Source: Mycolicibacterium frederiksbergense
Lineage (GTDB): Bacteria; Actinomycetota; Actinomycetes; Mycobacteriales; Mycobacteriaceae
Direction: 5' to 3'
DNA length: 64,000 bases
Assembly (NCBI RefSeq): GCF_012223425.1
Contig: NZ_CP038799.1
Span: 744,001-808,000 of the forward strand
In this document: piece by piece, positions 32,832-41,519 of the stretch
Numbering within the stretch: the stretch's first letter is position 1
Layout of the letters: each line of letters starts with the position of its first letter
Position numbers and translations under genes: made by a program
The notes under the pieces: generated by a model
Told to the model about the DNA's origin: nothing
What the model saw: the letters and a program-made list of their open reading frames with translations, nothing else
Databases searched by the model: none

Positions 32832-33730
32832 CAACGTTGCCCTCGGGACTCGCGATCACCTTGAAGATAATTGGTGAGGATTTGGTTGAACTCTTCCGGC
32901 CGTTCCCACTGCGGCCAATGGCCACAATCCTCCATCAATGCGAATTCAGCGCCGGGAATTAGCTCGGCTGCCCGCCGTCCGAATTCCACCGTCGCCGAGG
33001 GATTGTGACTCGTCCACAGCACGAGCGTGGGCCTGGTCAAGCTGGTCAATCGCTCAGCCGTGAGATTGTCCTCAGCAGTCGCCGCTGAGGGCGGCGCCGT
33101 CGCGTTCGTCAGTGCCGACCGCGATTCTTCGCTCTGGTAAAGTGCCCACCGCAGCGCCACCAGTTCATCGGTCAGGTCGCGGTCAGGGTGGTGGAAAAGC
33201 CAGGCCATCCTCTCCCGCACATTCGCCGGACTCGGGTCAGCCAGGAATTGCCGGGTGACCCGGGCAAGCTCTGCGCGCCCGGCAGCGGTGCGAGCCTCGG
33301 CATCGGCGCCGACCTCTAGCGTCAACCGCGCGCCGCACACGTAGATCAATCGGTCGACACGGTCGGGATGTTCCAACGCAGTCCACGCCGCGATCCAACC
33401 TCCTAACGACTCGCCCACCAGGTGGGCTCGGTCGATGCCTTCCTGGTCCATGTATCCGAGTAGGTGACTGACATAGTCCTTACGCTTCGGGGCGACCTCA
33501 CAACCACTGGTGAGACCGTGACCCAACAGGTCCAGCGCATGCACTCGGAAATGACGCGACAGCGCCGTCACGTTGCGGGCGAAGGCTTCGGCGTGACCGC
33601 CTCCCCCGTGCATGAGAATGAGGTCCGGACCTTCCCCTGCCTGAATTGTCCTGGTTCGGACGCCGTCGACATCTACGAAGCGTGTTTCCGCTCCAAGCAA
33701 GCTCACACAAATTGAAGCGTCTTTGAGCAA
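32831..33730 (-). CDS. Alpha/beta hydrolase, meta-cleavage-product hydrolase-like
   Basis: A 299-residue hydrolase. It has the oxyanion region LILMHGGGGHAEAF, the nucleophile Ser108 in LVGESLGGWIAAW, and the catalytic histidine in LMEDCGHWPQWERPEEFNQIL. It resembles C-C bond hydrolases (BphD/HsaD type) that cleave ring-opened meta products. The position where these enzymes carry the acid residue reads LVLWTSHNPSATVEF, with Asn or His in place of Asp, so the triad may be altered or the acid supplied elsewhere. It is the first gene of module B and overlaps the dioxygenase alpha gene. An esterase role is possible. Confidence 0.82.
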   Translation of the reverse strand: MLKDASICVSLLGAETRFVDVDGVRTRTIQAGEGPDLILMHGGGGHAEAFARNVTALSRHFRVHALDLLGHGLTSGCEVAPKRKDYVSHLLGYMDQEGIDRAHLVGESLGGWIAAWTALEHPDRVDRLIYVCGARLTLEVGADAEARTAAGRAELARVTRQFLADPSPANVRERMAWLFHHPDRDLTDELVALRWALYQSEESRSALTNATAPPSAATAEDNLTAERLTSLTRPTLVLWTSHNPSATVEFGRRAAELIPGAEFALMEDCGHWPQWERPEEFNQILTNYLQGDRESRGQR

Positions 33731-34181
33731 CCTTCGACGTCCCCTCAGCTAGTACAGTACCCAGTTTTTATCATACTTCCCGAATATCTGCAAGGTAGAA
33801 ATTTAGGCTTCTGTGTAAATGGGACTCTCGAAGGGGAGACGATGCCCACGTCACGCGGGCGCAGCGGTGCGGCTGCCGACGCAAACTGTCGACCATCACA
33901 TCGACACAGTTCTTCGCTGCGGTCGTGCAGCGTCGTATCAATAATTCTTCTGTGCCGCAATGTCATTCGCACCTCGCGACAAACCCTGAGCGCCACGCGG
34001 ACTGCCACGTTTCACCAAGGTCGGACGCAACCTAGCCGACGAGCGAACGTTCTTCTCGGGAGTACTCACTACCTGAGTGCACCCGATAGACCCCTCAGTT
34101 GGAGCCGTGGATGCCATGCGAGGACCGGTGAGTGGACGTCAGCACCGTAGCGGCGTCGACCGTCCTATACCCGGGGACCGA
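33731..34181. other. Intergenic region with probable module B promoter
   Basis: About 450 bases without a recognisable gene. Directly upstream of the hydrolase start, the motif GTACTGTAC and an AT-rich block suggest the module B promoter, but I could not define -35/-10 boxes with normal spacing. Confidence 0.4.
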
Positions 34182-34745
34182 TCAGGAGGTGCGCTGGCCG
34201 CTCGGGTAGTTCTCCAAGCAATCTATTAGTTCGTTCAGTCGTGCAAGCAGCTGCTGCCTGTGTCGCGGGTTGATACCGGCAAAGAGTCTCTGCAGAAAGT
34301 CGTAATGACCGGGCAGAAACTCGGTCATGAACTGATCGCCCTTCTTCGATATCGCGACCACAACCGAGCGCCGATCGCGGGGATTCACCTTGCGTGTGAC
34401 AAAACCTGCCTTGGTCAGCGTGTCCACCACGCTCGTCAGGCTGGCTTGGCGTACGGAAATAGAATCGGCCAGTGCGCCCATCGTCATCGGCCCGTCGGCG
34501 CGCTTCAGGACGGTCAGAACGTTGAACTGGCTCATCGAGAGGTCTACCGGCGTCAACTCATCGACGGCGACCCGACCGAAGGCGGTCACAGCACGGTAGA
34601 GCGCAAGCGGGACCGCCAACGAAGAGGGGTCGTGATCGGGTCCGGCTTCGCGGGTCTTGGCCGCGACCTGTTCGGCCATCGTCAACTTCTCGGTACTCAT
34701 GAAGTCCCTTGCAACGTTGATCAGCGGTTCGGCAGACATCTCCAC
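34182..34745 (-). CDS. MarR-family regulator
   Basis: A 187-residue winged-helix regulator. The DNA-binding core runs from LSMSQFNVLTVLKRADGPMTMGALADSISVRQASLTSVVDTLTKAGFVTRKVNPRDRRSVVVAISKKG, a standard MarR helix-turn-helix and wing, flanked by dimerisation helices. Proteins of this kind are usually repressors released by phenolic ligands. The gene lies between module B and the genes around 35-36 kb, facing the same way as both. It is a plausible controller of either. The target sites are unknown. Confidence 0.87.
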   Translation of the reverse strand: MEMSAEPLINVARDFMSTEKLTMAEQVAAKTREAGPDHDPSSLAVPLALYRAVTAFGRVAVDELTPVDLSMSQFNVLTVLKRADGPMTMGALADSISVRQASLTSVVDTLTKAGFVTRKVNPRDRRSVVVAISKKGDQFMTEFLPGHYDFLQRLFAGINPRHRQQLLARLNELIDCLENYPSGQRTS

Positions 34746-34865
34746 CGGGTGGTGATCATACCGGCAAATGGTCGGTGGTCTTTCTTTCCGCTCACCGATA
34801 TTCGGCCCGTTTACAATTCAGTTAGCTATACAGCGTGACGGGGGTCGCACTCAAGACGTAGGGGT

Positions 34866-35744
34866 TCACTTCGGAGGCATCGACCGGATTCGTTGAAGAA
34901 GTTCTGTGCTTTCGGGGTAGGCACGGTCGCGAAACTCCGAGGCCGCAACACTTTGGAAGAAGTCCACGACGGGCTCAAGCGTCCTGCTGCGGATACCGGC
35001 GTTCGTCGCCATTCGTTCCGCGAGCGCGGAGTCTTTCGTAATGGTGCTAGCGGGGGCGCGGTTTCTAACTGACTCGGTGTCGTGGCGGAAGTACGCCGCC
35101 GCCGTGGTGAGACCCGAGTCCCCCCCGCTGCACTCCGCGATCGCGTCGGCTACGTCGCCGGCATTCAATCCCATCGCCTCAGCGATTAAGAGGGCTTCCG
35201 CCGAAGCGAGGTACCAGCTGTACTTGATGTGCTGGTTGAGAAGCTTGGTGGCATATCCCGCACCTCGATGGCCGCAGTACACCAAGGTGCGCGAGACGGC
35301 GGCGAGGACATCGGCATCAGGGCCGAGCACCCCGCTTGGGCCTCCGACCAGAACGGTCATGTTCGGCGCCTTTCGGCTGACGGGGCAATCGACAAAACGC
35401 CTCCCAGCCGCGTCGTAGGCCTGACCGATGATTGCTGCGACCTCGGGATTACAGGTCGACATATCCAGCAGGGCGGCCCCGTCGGCAAGGCCGGCCAGGA
35501 CACCTCGCTCCGACCCGAGCGCCACCTCCAGCACCTGACTCGGCCCCGGGAGGAACGTCAAAACGACATCACATGCGCCGGCCAACTCACGCGCGTCCGC
35601 AGCAGCCTCGGCGCCTAGCTCGACAATTGGGCGTAATACGTCGGGCCGAATGTCGAAACAGACTACGTAATGGTCCGTCGCAAGAAGTGACGCCGCCAGC
35701 GCGGAACCCATGCCGCCCAAGCCGATCACGCCGACCCGCCTCAT
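34866..35744 (-). CDS. NAD(P)-dependent beta-hydroxyacid dehydrogenase
   Basis: A 292-residue member of the 3-hydroxyisobutyrate dehydrogenase family. The Rossmann motif GVIGLGGMGSALAASLL opens the protein, followed by the substrate region FVDCPVSRKAPNMTVLVGG and the catalytic lysine in GYATKLLNQHIKYSW. Such enzymes oxidise 3-hydroxy acids to semialdehydes or ketones. I prefer the ATG at 35744; a GTG lies 12 bases farther upstream. It follows the cupin gene at about 90 bases on the same strand. The substrate could be a hydroxyacid released from the side chain or ring. Confidence 0.8.
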   Translation of the reverse strand: MRRVGVIGLGGMGSALAASLLATDHYVVCFDIRPDVLRPIVELGAEAAADARELAGACDVVLTFLPGPSQVLEVALGSERGVLAGLADGAALLDMSTCNPEVAAIIGQAYDAAGRRFVDCPVSRKAPNMTVLVGGPSGVLGPDADVLAAVSRTLVYCGHRGAGYATKLLNQHIKYSWYLASAEALLIAEAMGLNAGDVADAIAECSGGDSGLTTAAAYFRHDTESVRNRAPASTITKDSALAERMATNAGIRSRTLEPVVDFFQSVAASEFRDRAYPESTELLQRIRSMPPK

Positions 35745-35833
35745 GACACCGACCACCGAATGTCAGGCCGTAAACCGACTACCGACACCGTCGGCGAATG
35801 CCGGCATCTGCGGCATGGTGGCTCAACATACGG

Positions 35834-36277
35834 CTATCCCAGCGCCGGATCGGCGAATCGGACACTGTTTCGCTTGGCCGCCTCAATGAGGGCCTTCACG
35901 TCACCCGGGCCGTTCGACGTTTCGTCCACGTCTGAGAAGAAATCCAGCGCGCCGCCCGGGCAAGACGAAGTCGTGATCCACCGGGCGCCGTCAGAGAGAA
36001 CGCGATAGGCGTGCACGACGCCAGCCGGCACTCGAATCGCCTCACCCACCTGCAGGGTCGCTTCTTCGCCGCCGCGGCTTACCCACAGTTCGCCCTCCAG
36101 CACGACATAGCTTTCATCCCAGGGATGTTGGTGCGGCGGTGGGCCAGATGATTGCGGAGCGCGGACATCGAACATCTGGTACCCGTCGCCGACGAGAAGC
36201 GGGCGCATTTCCTCTGTCATCACACGCAGGGCGGTCACGTCATCGGCACGCCGCTTCGGTTGGAGCGAAGTAGACAA
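35834..36277 (-). CDS. Cupin-domain protein
   Basis: A 147-residue single-cupin protein. The metal motif is PPPHQHPWDESYVVLEGELWV (His-x-His and Glu), and the second motif is VPAGVVHAYRVLSDGARW. It could be a metal-dependent enzyme such as a dioxygenase or isomerase, or a small-molecule binding protein. The start is taken as the TTG at 36277, preceded by GAGGGGG at eight bases. A TTGACC/TATAGT pair about 50-75 bases upstream, spaced only 15 bp, may be its promoter. The specific role is unknown. Confidence 0.7.
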   Translation of the reverse strand: MSTSLQPKRRADDVTALRVMTEEMRPLLVGDGYQMFDVRAPQSSGPPPHQHPWDESYVVLEGELWVSRGGEEATLQVGEAIRVPAGVVHAYRVLSDGARWITTSSCPGGALDFFSDVDETSNGPGDVKALIEAAKRNSVRFADPALG

Positions 36278-36376
36278 TCCAGCTGCCCCCTCATCGGTCG
36301 CGGCCCATCGAATATGTTTAGAGAAGACTATATTTTGCCGTGCTGAAGGTCAAGGGTTCAAGGACATGGTCCGGCT

Positions 36377-36931
36377 TCATAGAATGATCGACAGGTTTTT
36401 AGCGAGTAAGACCGTTTGGTCGAGGAGTAGCCGGCGACGGCACAGTTGCCAGTCACCGGCGACGCGGCGCAACCGGTCCTTGCGCCGGCCGACCAGCAAA
36501 TCAGTCTCATCGGCGACCCGGTTTCGATACACCAGGAACCGGCAACTCACATCGACTTCCGCGCCGTCTACTCCTTCAATACGCACGTTGGTAACCAGGT
36601 GTGACACTCGCGAGACGGGTTCTTCGGCCCAGTGCAGTCCAGTCATCAGCTGCTCCACCCGCAAAGCGACGGTCTCCTTTTTCTCGTCGAACCAGCAGAT
36701 GTCGTGACCTTCCTGAGTCTGCTCCAGCTGCGCGAGGTCGTCGTAGGCGACGTTCGCCCGCAGTGGAACGGAGTACTCGTAGTCGTCGGTGAGCAGACCG
36801 AGCCATTCGGAGTAACGTCGTTCGTCGAGCAGGTCGGCTTCCCGATAGAGGAAATCGGCGATTTCGGCCTGAAGCAGCAACTTCTCTACCGCATCCTGCC
36901 TCGTGGAAATTTCACCGCCCGTTGCACTCAC
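36377..36931 (-). CDS. Ring-hydroxylating dioxygenase beta subunit (module C)
   Basis: A 184-residue Rieske dioxygenase small subunit. Family features include EIADFLYREADLLDERRYSEWLGLLTDDYEYSVPLRANV, EEPVSRVSHLVTNVRIEGV, SCRFLVYRNRVADETDLLVGRRKDRLRR and the ending RRLLLDQTVLLAKNLSIIL. The GTG at 36931 overlaps the alpha-subunit stop by four bases (GTGA). Longer in-frame extensions would run inside the alpha gene. It is the last gene of the long 43.9-36.4 kb run, with its alpha partner immediately upstream. Confidence 0.92.
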   Translation of the reverse strand: MSATGGEISTRQDAVEKLLLQAEIADFLYREADLLDERRYSEWLGLLTDDYEYSVPLRANVAYDDLAQLEQTQEGHDICWFDEKKETVALRVEQLMTGLHWAEEPVSRVSHLVTNVRIEGVDGAEVDVSCRFLVYRNRVADETDLLVGRRKDRLRRVAGDWQLCRRRLLLDQTVLLAKNLSIIL

Positions 36932-38343
36932 GACCGTGCGGCTCTCTCGTCGGATTTGGCAAGTTCGATGAGTTGAGGCCACGAGAGGTTGTCCACGAAC
37001 TCGGCCCATCGCCGGTAAAAGGCGCGAGCATTCACCTCACCGGCGATGGGCTGGTGAGAATGCACAGCCTGGTCGAGCGCACTGGGAGTTTCCATATCGA
37101 GACCCTGCTGATAGTTGTACGGATACCGCCGGGCTATCACGCCCTGGCTAGCCTGCGTCGCGTAATTCCAGTTCTCCATATCGTCTTGCTCCGTCATCCC
37201 TCCAGGACCCGAGTAGCGCATGTAATAGCGGCGCAACCAGTCACGCACATCATCGGGTGCACCCTTGTCGACGAGATACCACCGCCACACCTCGGTTTCG
37301 GTCGGGCTGATCGGATGTGAGACCAGAATCGTCCGCGGAAAACCGGCCGAAAACGACATATTGGGGAACATCGTCGCCGGGCCACGTCCGCCGAGCAGTC
37401 TGCCCTGCGCCTGCAGTCGCTCCTTGCGGACCGCCCACGCCTGGGAGAAGTACTCACTCAAGGCCGGTTCTTCGGCGAACTCAGGATAGGGAATCTCATA
37501 CGCCAGATTGTCCGACGCGCCATGGCCCATCCGAAACGACGTCTTCACACGGCCCTTCGAAAAACCACCCTGATCCTGTCGTTCACCGTGACGCCGTGAA
37601 TTTCTGCCACCCGGCCCGATGCCCACCTGTTCAACCGAGGCATGGGTCGTCGCCCCGTGATAGGTATCGCCCAAGAAATTCTCTGAGACGAATTTCCAAT
37701 TTGATTTGATGCGCCACTTCTGCACCCCACGGAACACCTCGGTACCACCTTCCGTACCATCGAAAGCATCAGCCAGGTTATCCAGCCAATAGTGAAAGTC
37801 GCCGACGTACTCATCGAACTCCGGGGCGGCGGGATCCCAGCACGCGAAGATCAAGCCTTTGAAATTGTGCACCTTGGCAGCCCTGACAAGTCCCCAGGCC
37901 GCTTTGTCAAGGCCGTTGCCGTAGGCCATGCCCTGCTGCGGCACACCGTGCAAATCCCCCGGGGTGGACACCAGCGAACCGTCCATCGAGTACGACCAGC
38001 CATGATAGGGACAGGTGAACTGGAGCGCGCGACCCTCGTCGTAGCGACACACCGCCATACCCCGATGTCGGCACGAATTGAGCAAGACATTCACACCACC
38101 CTGAGCGTCACGGGTCAACAACACCGGATCCGAGCCCATCCTCGACGAGAAGAACTGGCCCGGCGCAGACACCTGCGTGGCATGACCCACAAACAACCAG
38201 CTCCGCGGAAACAAATACTCCAACTCACGGTTGAAAATCGAAGCATCGGTGAAGATTTCGCGACTGATCTCCCCGCGATCGACATCGACGAGACTACGAG
38301 CGGTTTGATCTGAACCGCCTGAAGTACTCATTTTTAACGTCAT
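36928..38343 (-). CDS. Ring-hydroxylating dioxygenase alpha subunit (module C)
   Basis: A 471-residue catalytic subunit with Rieske ligands Cys91-x-His93 (SCRHRG) and Cys111-x2-His114 (CPYHGWSY). The mononuclear iron site is in ENFLGDTYHGATTH. AAAGG lies five bases before the ATG at 38343. It differs strongly from the module A and D alpha subunits. A ferredoxin, a hydratase, a DUF35 protein, an SCPx-type thiolase and a CoA-transferase are encoded upstream on the same strand. By analogy with the ibuprofen enzyme IpfA it may act on an aryl-acyl-CoA rather than a free acid. That is inference from context. Confidence 0.92.
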   Translation of the reverse strand: MTLKMSTSGGSDQTARSLVDVDRGEISREIFTDASIFNRELEYLFPRSWLFVGHATQVSAPGQFFSSRMGSDPVLLTRDAQGGVNVLLNSCRHRGMAVCRYDEGRALQFTCPYHGWSYSMDGSLVSTPGDLHGVPQQGMAYGNGLDKAAWGLVRAAKVHNFKGLIFACWDPAAPEFDEYVGDFHYWLDNLADAFDGTEGGTEVFRGVQKWRIKSNWKFVSENFLGDTYHGATTHASVEQVGIGPGGRNSRRHGERQDQGGFSKGRVKTSFRMGHGASDNLAYEIPYPEFAEEPALSEYFSQAWAVRKERLQAQGRLLGGRGPATMFPNMSFSAGFPRTILVSHPISPTETEVWRWYLVDKGAPDDVRDWLRRYYMRYSGPGGMTEQDDMENWNYATQASQGVIARRYPYNYQQGLDMETPSALDQAVHSHQPIAGEVNARAFYRRWAEFVDNLSWPQLIELAKSDERAARS

Positions 38344-38590
38344 CGGTACCTTTCCCTTGCTGTAATGCCCGAATCACCCCGAGACAGCCGTAACTCAAAT
38401 CACCACAAACCGTCACCGCGTCTGCCGGGCACCGATCTCACGCGTCGAAGTGGAAGTGGAGCCAGATCCTGATTGAGGATGCAATACACGAGAACTCATG
38501 TCGGTTGAGACTCAAGGACATTCGACGATCCGACTCGTCTCCACCATGCATCCGACCCCCTGATACTTGCGCCGTTCACGGCCGTCTCAC

Positions 38591-38788
38591 TCAGGCCGTT
38601 TCGAGGCGTAGAGCCGAGACGGGGCAACTGCGAATCGCAGTGACAATCCGCGCCTCATCGCTCTCGGCTACCGTGTCATCAAGAATGACAACAGTTCCCG
38701 TATCACCGATGTCAAAGACGTCGGCCGCTGCAACGACACAGTTCGCGTAGCCCTGGCAGACCTCCACGTCCGCCTTGATGACACTCAT
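38591..38788 (-). CDS. Small [3Fe-4S]-type ferredoxin (module C)
   Basis: A 65-residue ferredoxin. The cysteine pattern VCQGYANCVVAAADVF and SCPVSAL is the three-cysteine arrangement of actinobacterial ferredoxins that feed oxygenases. GGAGGG lies just before its ATG, a very strong ribosome-binding site. It is encoded 30 bases after the MaoC gene and 247 bases before the dioxygenase alpha gene, and it is the obvious electron donor for that enzyme. It may also serve the module B, D and E dioxygenases, which have no ferredoxin of their own in view. A reductase is missing. Confidence 0.9.
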   Translation of the reverse strand: MSVIKADVEVCQGYANCVVAAADVFDIGDTGTVVILDDTVAESDEARIVTAIRSCPVSALRLETA

Positions 38789-38818
38789 CGGAACCCTCCT
38801 TCTCCTACAGAACTCTGA

Positions 38819-39871
38819 TCAGCATTGCTTTTTGCCGTTGAGATGAATGGCGGCAACCCCTTGCGCCGCTTGCCGATCCCCGGCGAAGACACCGAATTGG
38901 AGATCTACGACGTCTGCGCCGGCCTGGGCATGCTTGCCGGTCACCGTCCATCGCGCCTGCACCACGTCGCCCGGGTGAACCGAGGCACTCATCTTAAACG
39001 GACCCAGCTGCACCAACCTGCCGCGAAGGCCCATCCATCGACGAAGCCCGGTCTCGAAAAGAGTTTCCAGGCCACGAGTATTGAAGATGATGTCGGCAAG
39101 CCCCGCGGCATGAGCGGCCGCGGCGCTGTGGTGTATCCCGGAAAACATGCGATCCGCGGCAATGTTCATCACAATGCGCTGGTAAGTCAGGGCCAAGGCC
39201 GGCCCGCGCACTTGCGCACCGACCGTAACGTCGTCGAACTCGAGTGGCGTGTTCCAATCGACACCGGTATCGGCATCGTCGACGGGGCGTGGGCTCCGAC
39301 CTCGGTCGCCTTGCTGTGAGCGCGCGGAAATGCCGGACTCGGGTCGGGGCTCCGAGGCGTCGTCTGGGACGTAGTTGAAGACGGTATTTCGGTTGCGCGC
39401 GACCAGTTCTCCCGAAACCTTCAAGTATTCTGACTCGTATTGCAGGAAGATTCCGGTACCTACCCGGGTGCGCTTCTGCTCTACCGAGATGATCGTCGTA
39501 GTCCCCTGCAACCTGTCCCCGAGGTATAGCGGTGCGTGGTACTGCCACTCGCTGCTGACGTTGACCGATCGGCTGAACGGCAGAGCCAGCGTGTCGGTGA
39601 TGTTGCCCGTCATCTCCTGCCCGTCGACCAGATAGGGACTGGGCTGTCCGGGTGCCCAATACGGCGGCAGCCCCCACAGCGGGGTCATCGTCACCGGGGC
39701 CACAACGCCGAGGTACCCGTTCGCCTTCGCTGCCGCCTCGTCGTCATGCAGCGGACAGGAAAAGGTGAAAACCTCCAGTTTGCGGCGGATGTCGTTCTGC
39801 GTCACCGAGTCGGCTCCTCGAAAGTGGATCTTCTCACCGACACGATCGCGCAACTCGTCAGCGGCGGTCAT
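38819..39871 (-). CDS. MaoC-like double hot-dog hydratase/dehydratase
   Basis: A 350-residue protein with two hot-dog domains. The N-terminal one is FAS1-dehydratase-like (EKIHFRGADSVTQNDIRRKLEVFTF...GYLGVVAPVTMTPLWG). The C-terminal one carries the MaoC hydratase Asp/His pair in AADRMFSGIHHSAAAAHAAGL. It should hydrate an enoyl-CoA or dehydrate a hydroxyacyl-CoA. The ATG at 39871 lies inside the end of the DUF35 gene (14-base overlap). MaoC, DUF35 and SCPx thiolase partners occur together in steroid side-chain removal (ChsH1/ChsH2/Ltp2), which supports a hydratase-aldolase role. The substrate is not known. Confidence 0.85.
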   Translation of the reverse strand: MTAADELRDRVGEKIHFRGADSVTQNDIRRKLEVFTFSCPLHDDEAAAKANGYLGVVAPVTMTPLWGLPPYWAPGQPSPYLVDGQEMTGNITDTLALPFSRSVNVSSEWQYHAPLYLGDRLQGTTTIISVEQKRTRVGTGIFLQYESEYLKVSGELVARNRNTVFNYVPDDASEPRPESGISARSQQGDRGRSPRPVDDADTGVDWNTPLEFDDVTVGAQVRGPALALTYQRIVMNIAADRMFSGIHHSAAAAHAAGLADIIFNTRGLETLFETGLRRWMGLRGRLVQLGPFKMSASVHPGDVVQARWTVTGKHAQAGADVVDLQFGVFAGDRQAAQGVAAIHLNGKKQC

Positions 39872-40316
39872 CGCCCCGCACTTCCGCAGCGGAGAGCCGA
39901 AATGCCGGCAGCACAACATCATCGGCGACGTGCACATAGACAACCTCGACGGCCGCATCCGCCAACATCGCTGTCCCGTCGGCAACTACGCCCACCATCC
40001 GTGCCACCATCCGCACACCCTCATCCATTTCGACGACGGCGCACACGAACGGGACGGCCTGGTCGAACCCGGGATGCAGCGCGCGGTGAACAGCCGTGAA
40101 GCTGAATACCACTCCCCTGCCCGACGACCTCTGCCAAGACCAAGCGTCACTGCCGCAGCGCGCGCACGTCAGGCGAGGAACGTGGCGCCAGCGATCGCAC
40201 CCTGAACAACGCTGAAACGACAGCTCTTCACGTCGGCAATGCTCATAGAACTGGGCCGTGAGACCCTCCAGGGATGGCAACGGCGGTGCTGCGACATCCG
40301 GTCCCGTTCGTGTCAC
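39858..40316 (-). CDS. DUF35 OB-fold/Zn-ribbon protein, thiolase partner
   Basis: A 152-residue protein. The zinc ribbon has cysteines at RCSGCDRWRHVPRLTCARCGS, followed by an OB-fold (VFSFTAVHRALHPGFDQAVPFVCAVVEMDEGVRMVARMVG). DUF35 proteins bind SCPx-type thiolases and complete their acyl-CoA site, as ChsH2 does for Ltp2 and as IpfE is proposed to do for IpfD. It starts 36 bases after the thiolase gene with AAGGGG before its GTG. The pair should form one enzyme. No activity is expected on its own. Confidence 0.88.
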   Translation of the reverse strand: MTRTGPDVAAPPLPSLEGLTAQFYEHCRREELSFQRCSGCDRWRHVPRLTCARCGSDAWSWQRSSGRGVVFSFTAVHRALHPGFDQAVPFVCAVVEMDEGVRMVARMVGVVADGTAMLADAAVEVVYVHVADDVVLPAFRLSAAEVRGDDRR

Positions 40317-40352
40317 ATCGGTCCCCTTGTGAACCGGCCAGTCACAACGCTG

Positions 40353-41519
40353 TCACCGACGCAATATCGCGAGAGCACCTGAACCCCATCCGCCGCCCAT
40401 ACCGGTCACTACCGCCAACTCCGCATTGTGGACCTGCCGCTGCGGTAAACCACCGCGCAGCTGCCGCACCGCCTCGACCAGATTGTTCATGCCTTGCACG
40501 TGGGCTTCGGAGAGCAAACCGCCGTTGAGATTCGTGGGCAACGAACCGTCAGCGGCGATACATCCGTCGAGAACGAAATCCGCTGCTTCGCCTGGCTTAC
40601 AGAACCCGGCCGCTTCGATCTGCCGCAACACGTTGACAGTGAAACTGTCGTAAACCTCGAGCAGATCGATGTCAGACGGGGTGACACCAGCGTCGGCAAA
40701 TGCGCGCGGCGCCGCCTCGGCAAGCCCAATCTCCAATGGGTCGGCCCTGTTGGCGAACTCATCGACGGGAAATGGGCGACCTTCGGCCACACTCATCACA
40801 AACACCGGCCGGTGCGGGCTGTCAGCCGCACGATCGGCCGCTGATACCACCACCGCCGCTGCGCCGTCGGTCTCCAGACTGCAATCGAACAAACGAAACG
40901 GCGTACTGATCGGTGGAGCGTCGAGATACTCCTGCATCGTCAGCTCACGGCCGCACATCACCGCATTCGAGTTGAGCTGCGCGTTAGCACGAAACGCGAC
41001 TGCCACCGCCCCCATCGCTTCAGGCGGCACGTCATACTTGCGGACGTATCGGTCGGCCACGAGCGCATACTGGTGCACGGCCGACACCGCGCCCTGTGGC
41101 GCGTAATAGTCCCGGACAACCTTGCCTATCGCCATGTCCGCGCTCGATGCCATCCCGCGGGCACGCGGACCTGAGTACCCACACCAGCCCGCGGGAATGA
41201 GGACATGCCGCGCGACGCCCGACCAAACCGCCATCGCCGCAGTTGCCAGGGCCGCCACACTTGCCGCGCCTCCGGTATGGGAAGTCACCGCGTAACGAAC
41301 ATGCGTCAGGCCGAGATTCGCGATAAAATCTTCGGCCGTGCCACCGTTGATCGGGCAGATGAGCCCATCGATCTCGCCAGCCGACAACCCGGCATCCACG
41401 ATCGCGGCATGGGCCGCTTCGAGTTGCAGGCCAAGGTCCGTTGCCGACTCAGTGCCATCACGACGGTAGGCCGTATGACCAACGCCGACGATGCAGGCCT
41501 TGTCGCGCAGCGAACTCAA
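40353..41519 (-). CDS. SCPx/Ltp2-type thiolase-fold enzyme, probable retro-aldolase
   Basis: A 388-residue thiolase-fold protein. The N-terminus CIVGVGHTAYRRDGTESATDLGLQLEAAHAAIVDAGL and the C-terminal NLNGGLLSEAHVQGMNNLVEAV and GMGGGWGSGALAIL are typical of lipid-transfer-protein (SCPx) thiolases. At the place of the usual nucleophilic cysteine the sequence reads VTSHTGGAASVAALATAAM, with no cysteine. That fits Ltp2-like enzymes, which cleave beta-hydroxyacyl-CoA by retro-aldol chemistry instead of thiolysis. The TTG start overlaps the CoA-transferase stop. With the DUF35 protein it may remove an acyl side chain from a dihydroxylated ring. Confidence 0.87.
   Translation of the reverse strand: MSSLRDKACIVGVGHTAYRRDGTESATDLGLQLEAAHAAIVDAGLSAGEIDGLICPINGGTAEDFIANLGLTHVRYAVTSHTGGAASVAALATAAMAVWSGVARHVLIPAGWCGYSGPRARGMASSADMAIGKVVRDYYAPQGAVSAVHQYALVADRYVRKYDVPPEAMGAVAVAFRANAQLNSNAVMCGRELTMQEYLDAPPISTPFRLFDCSLETDGAAAVVVSAADRAADSPHRPVFVMSVAEGRPFPVDEFANRADPLEIGLAEAAPRAFADAGVTPSDIDLLEVYDSFTVNVLRQIEAAGFCKPGEAADFVLDGCIAADGSLPTNLNGGLLSEAHVQGMNNLVEAVRQLRGGLPQRQVHNAELAVVTGMGGGWGSGALAILRR

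Noticed and set aside
36327..36353. A firm sigma-70-type promoter for the cupin gene
   Set aside because: TTGACC and TATAGT are present but spaced only 15 bp apart, so I mention it under the gene rather than listing it as a feature.
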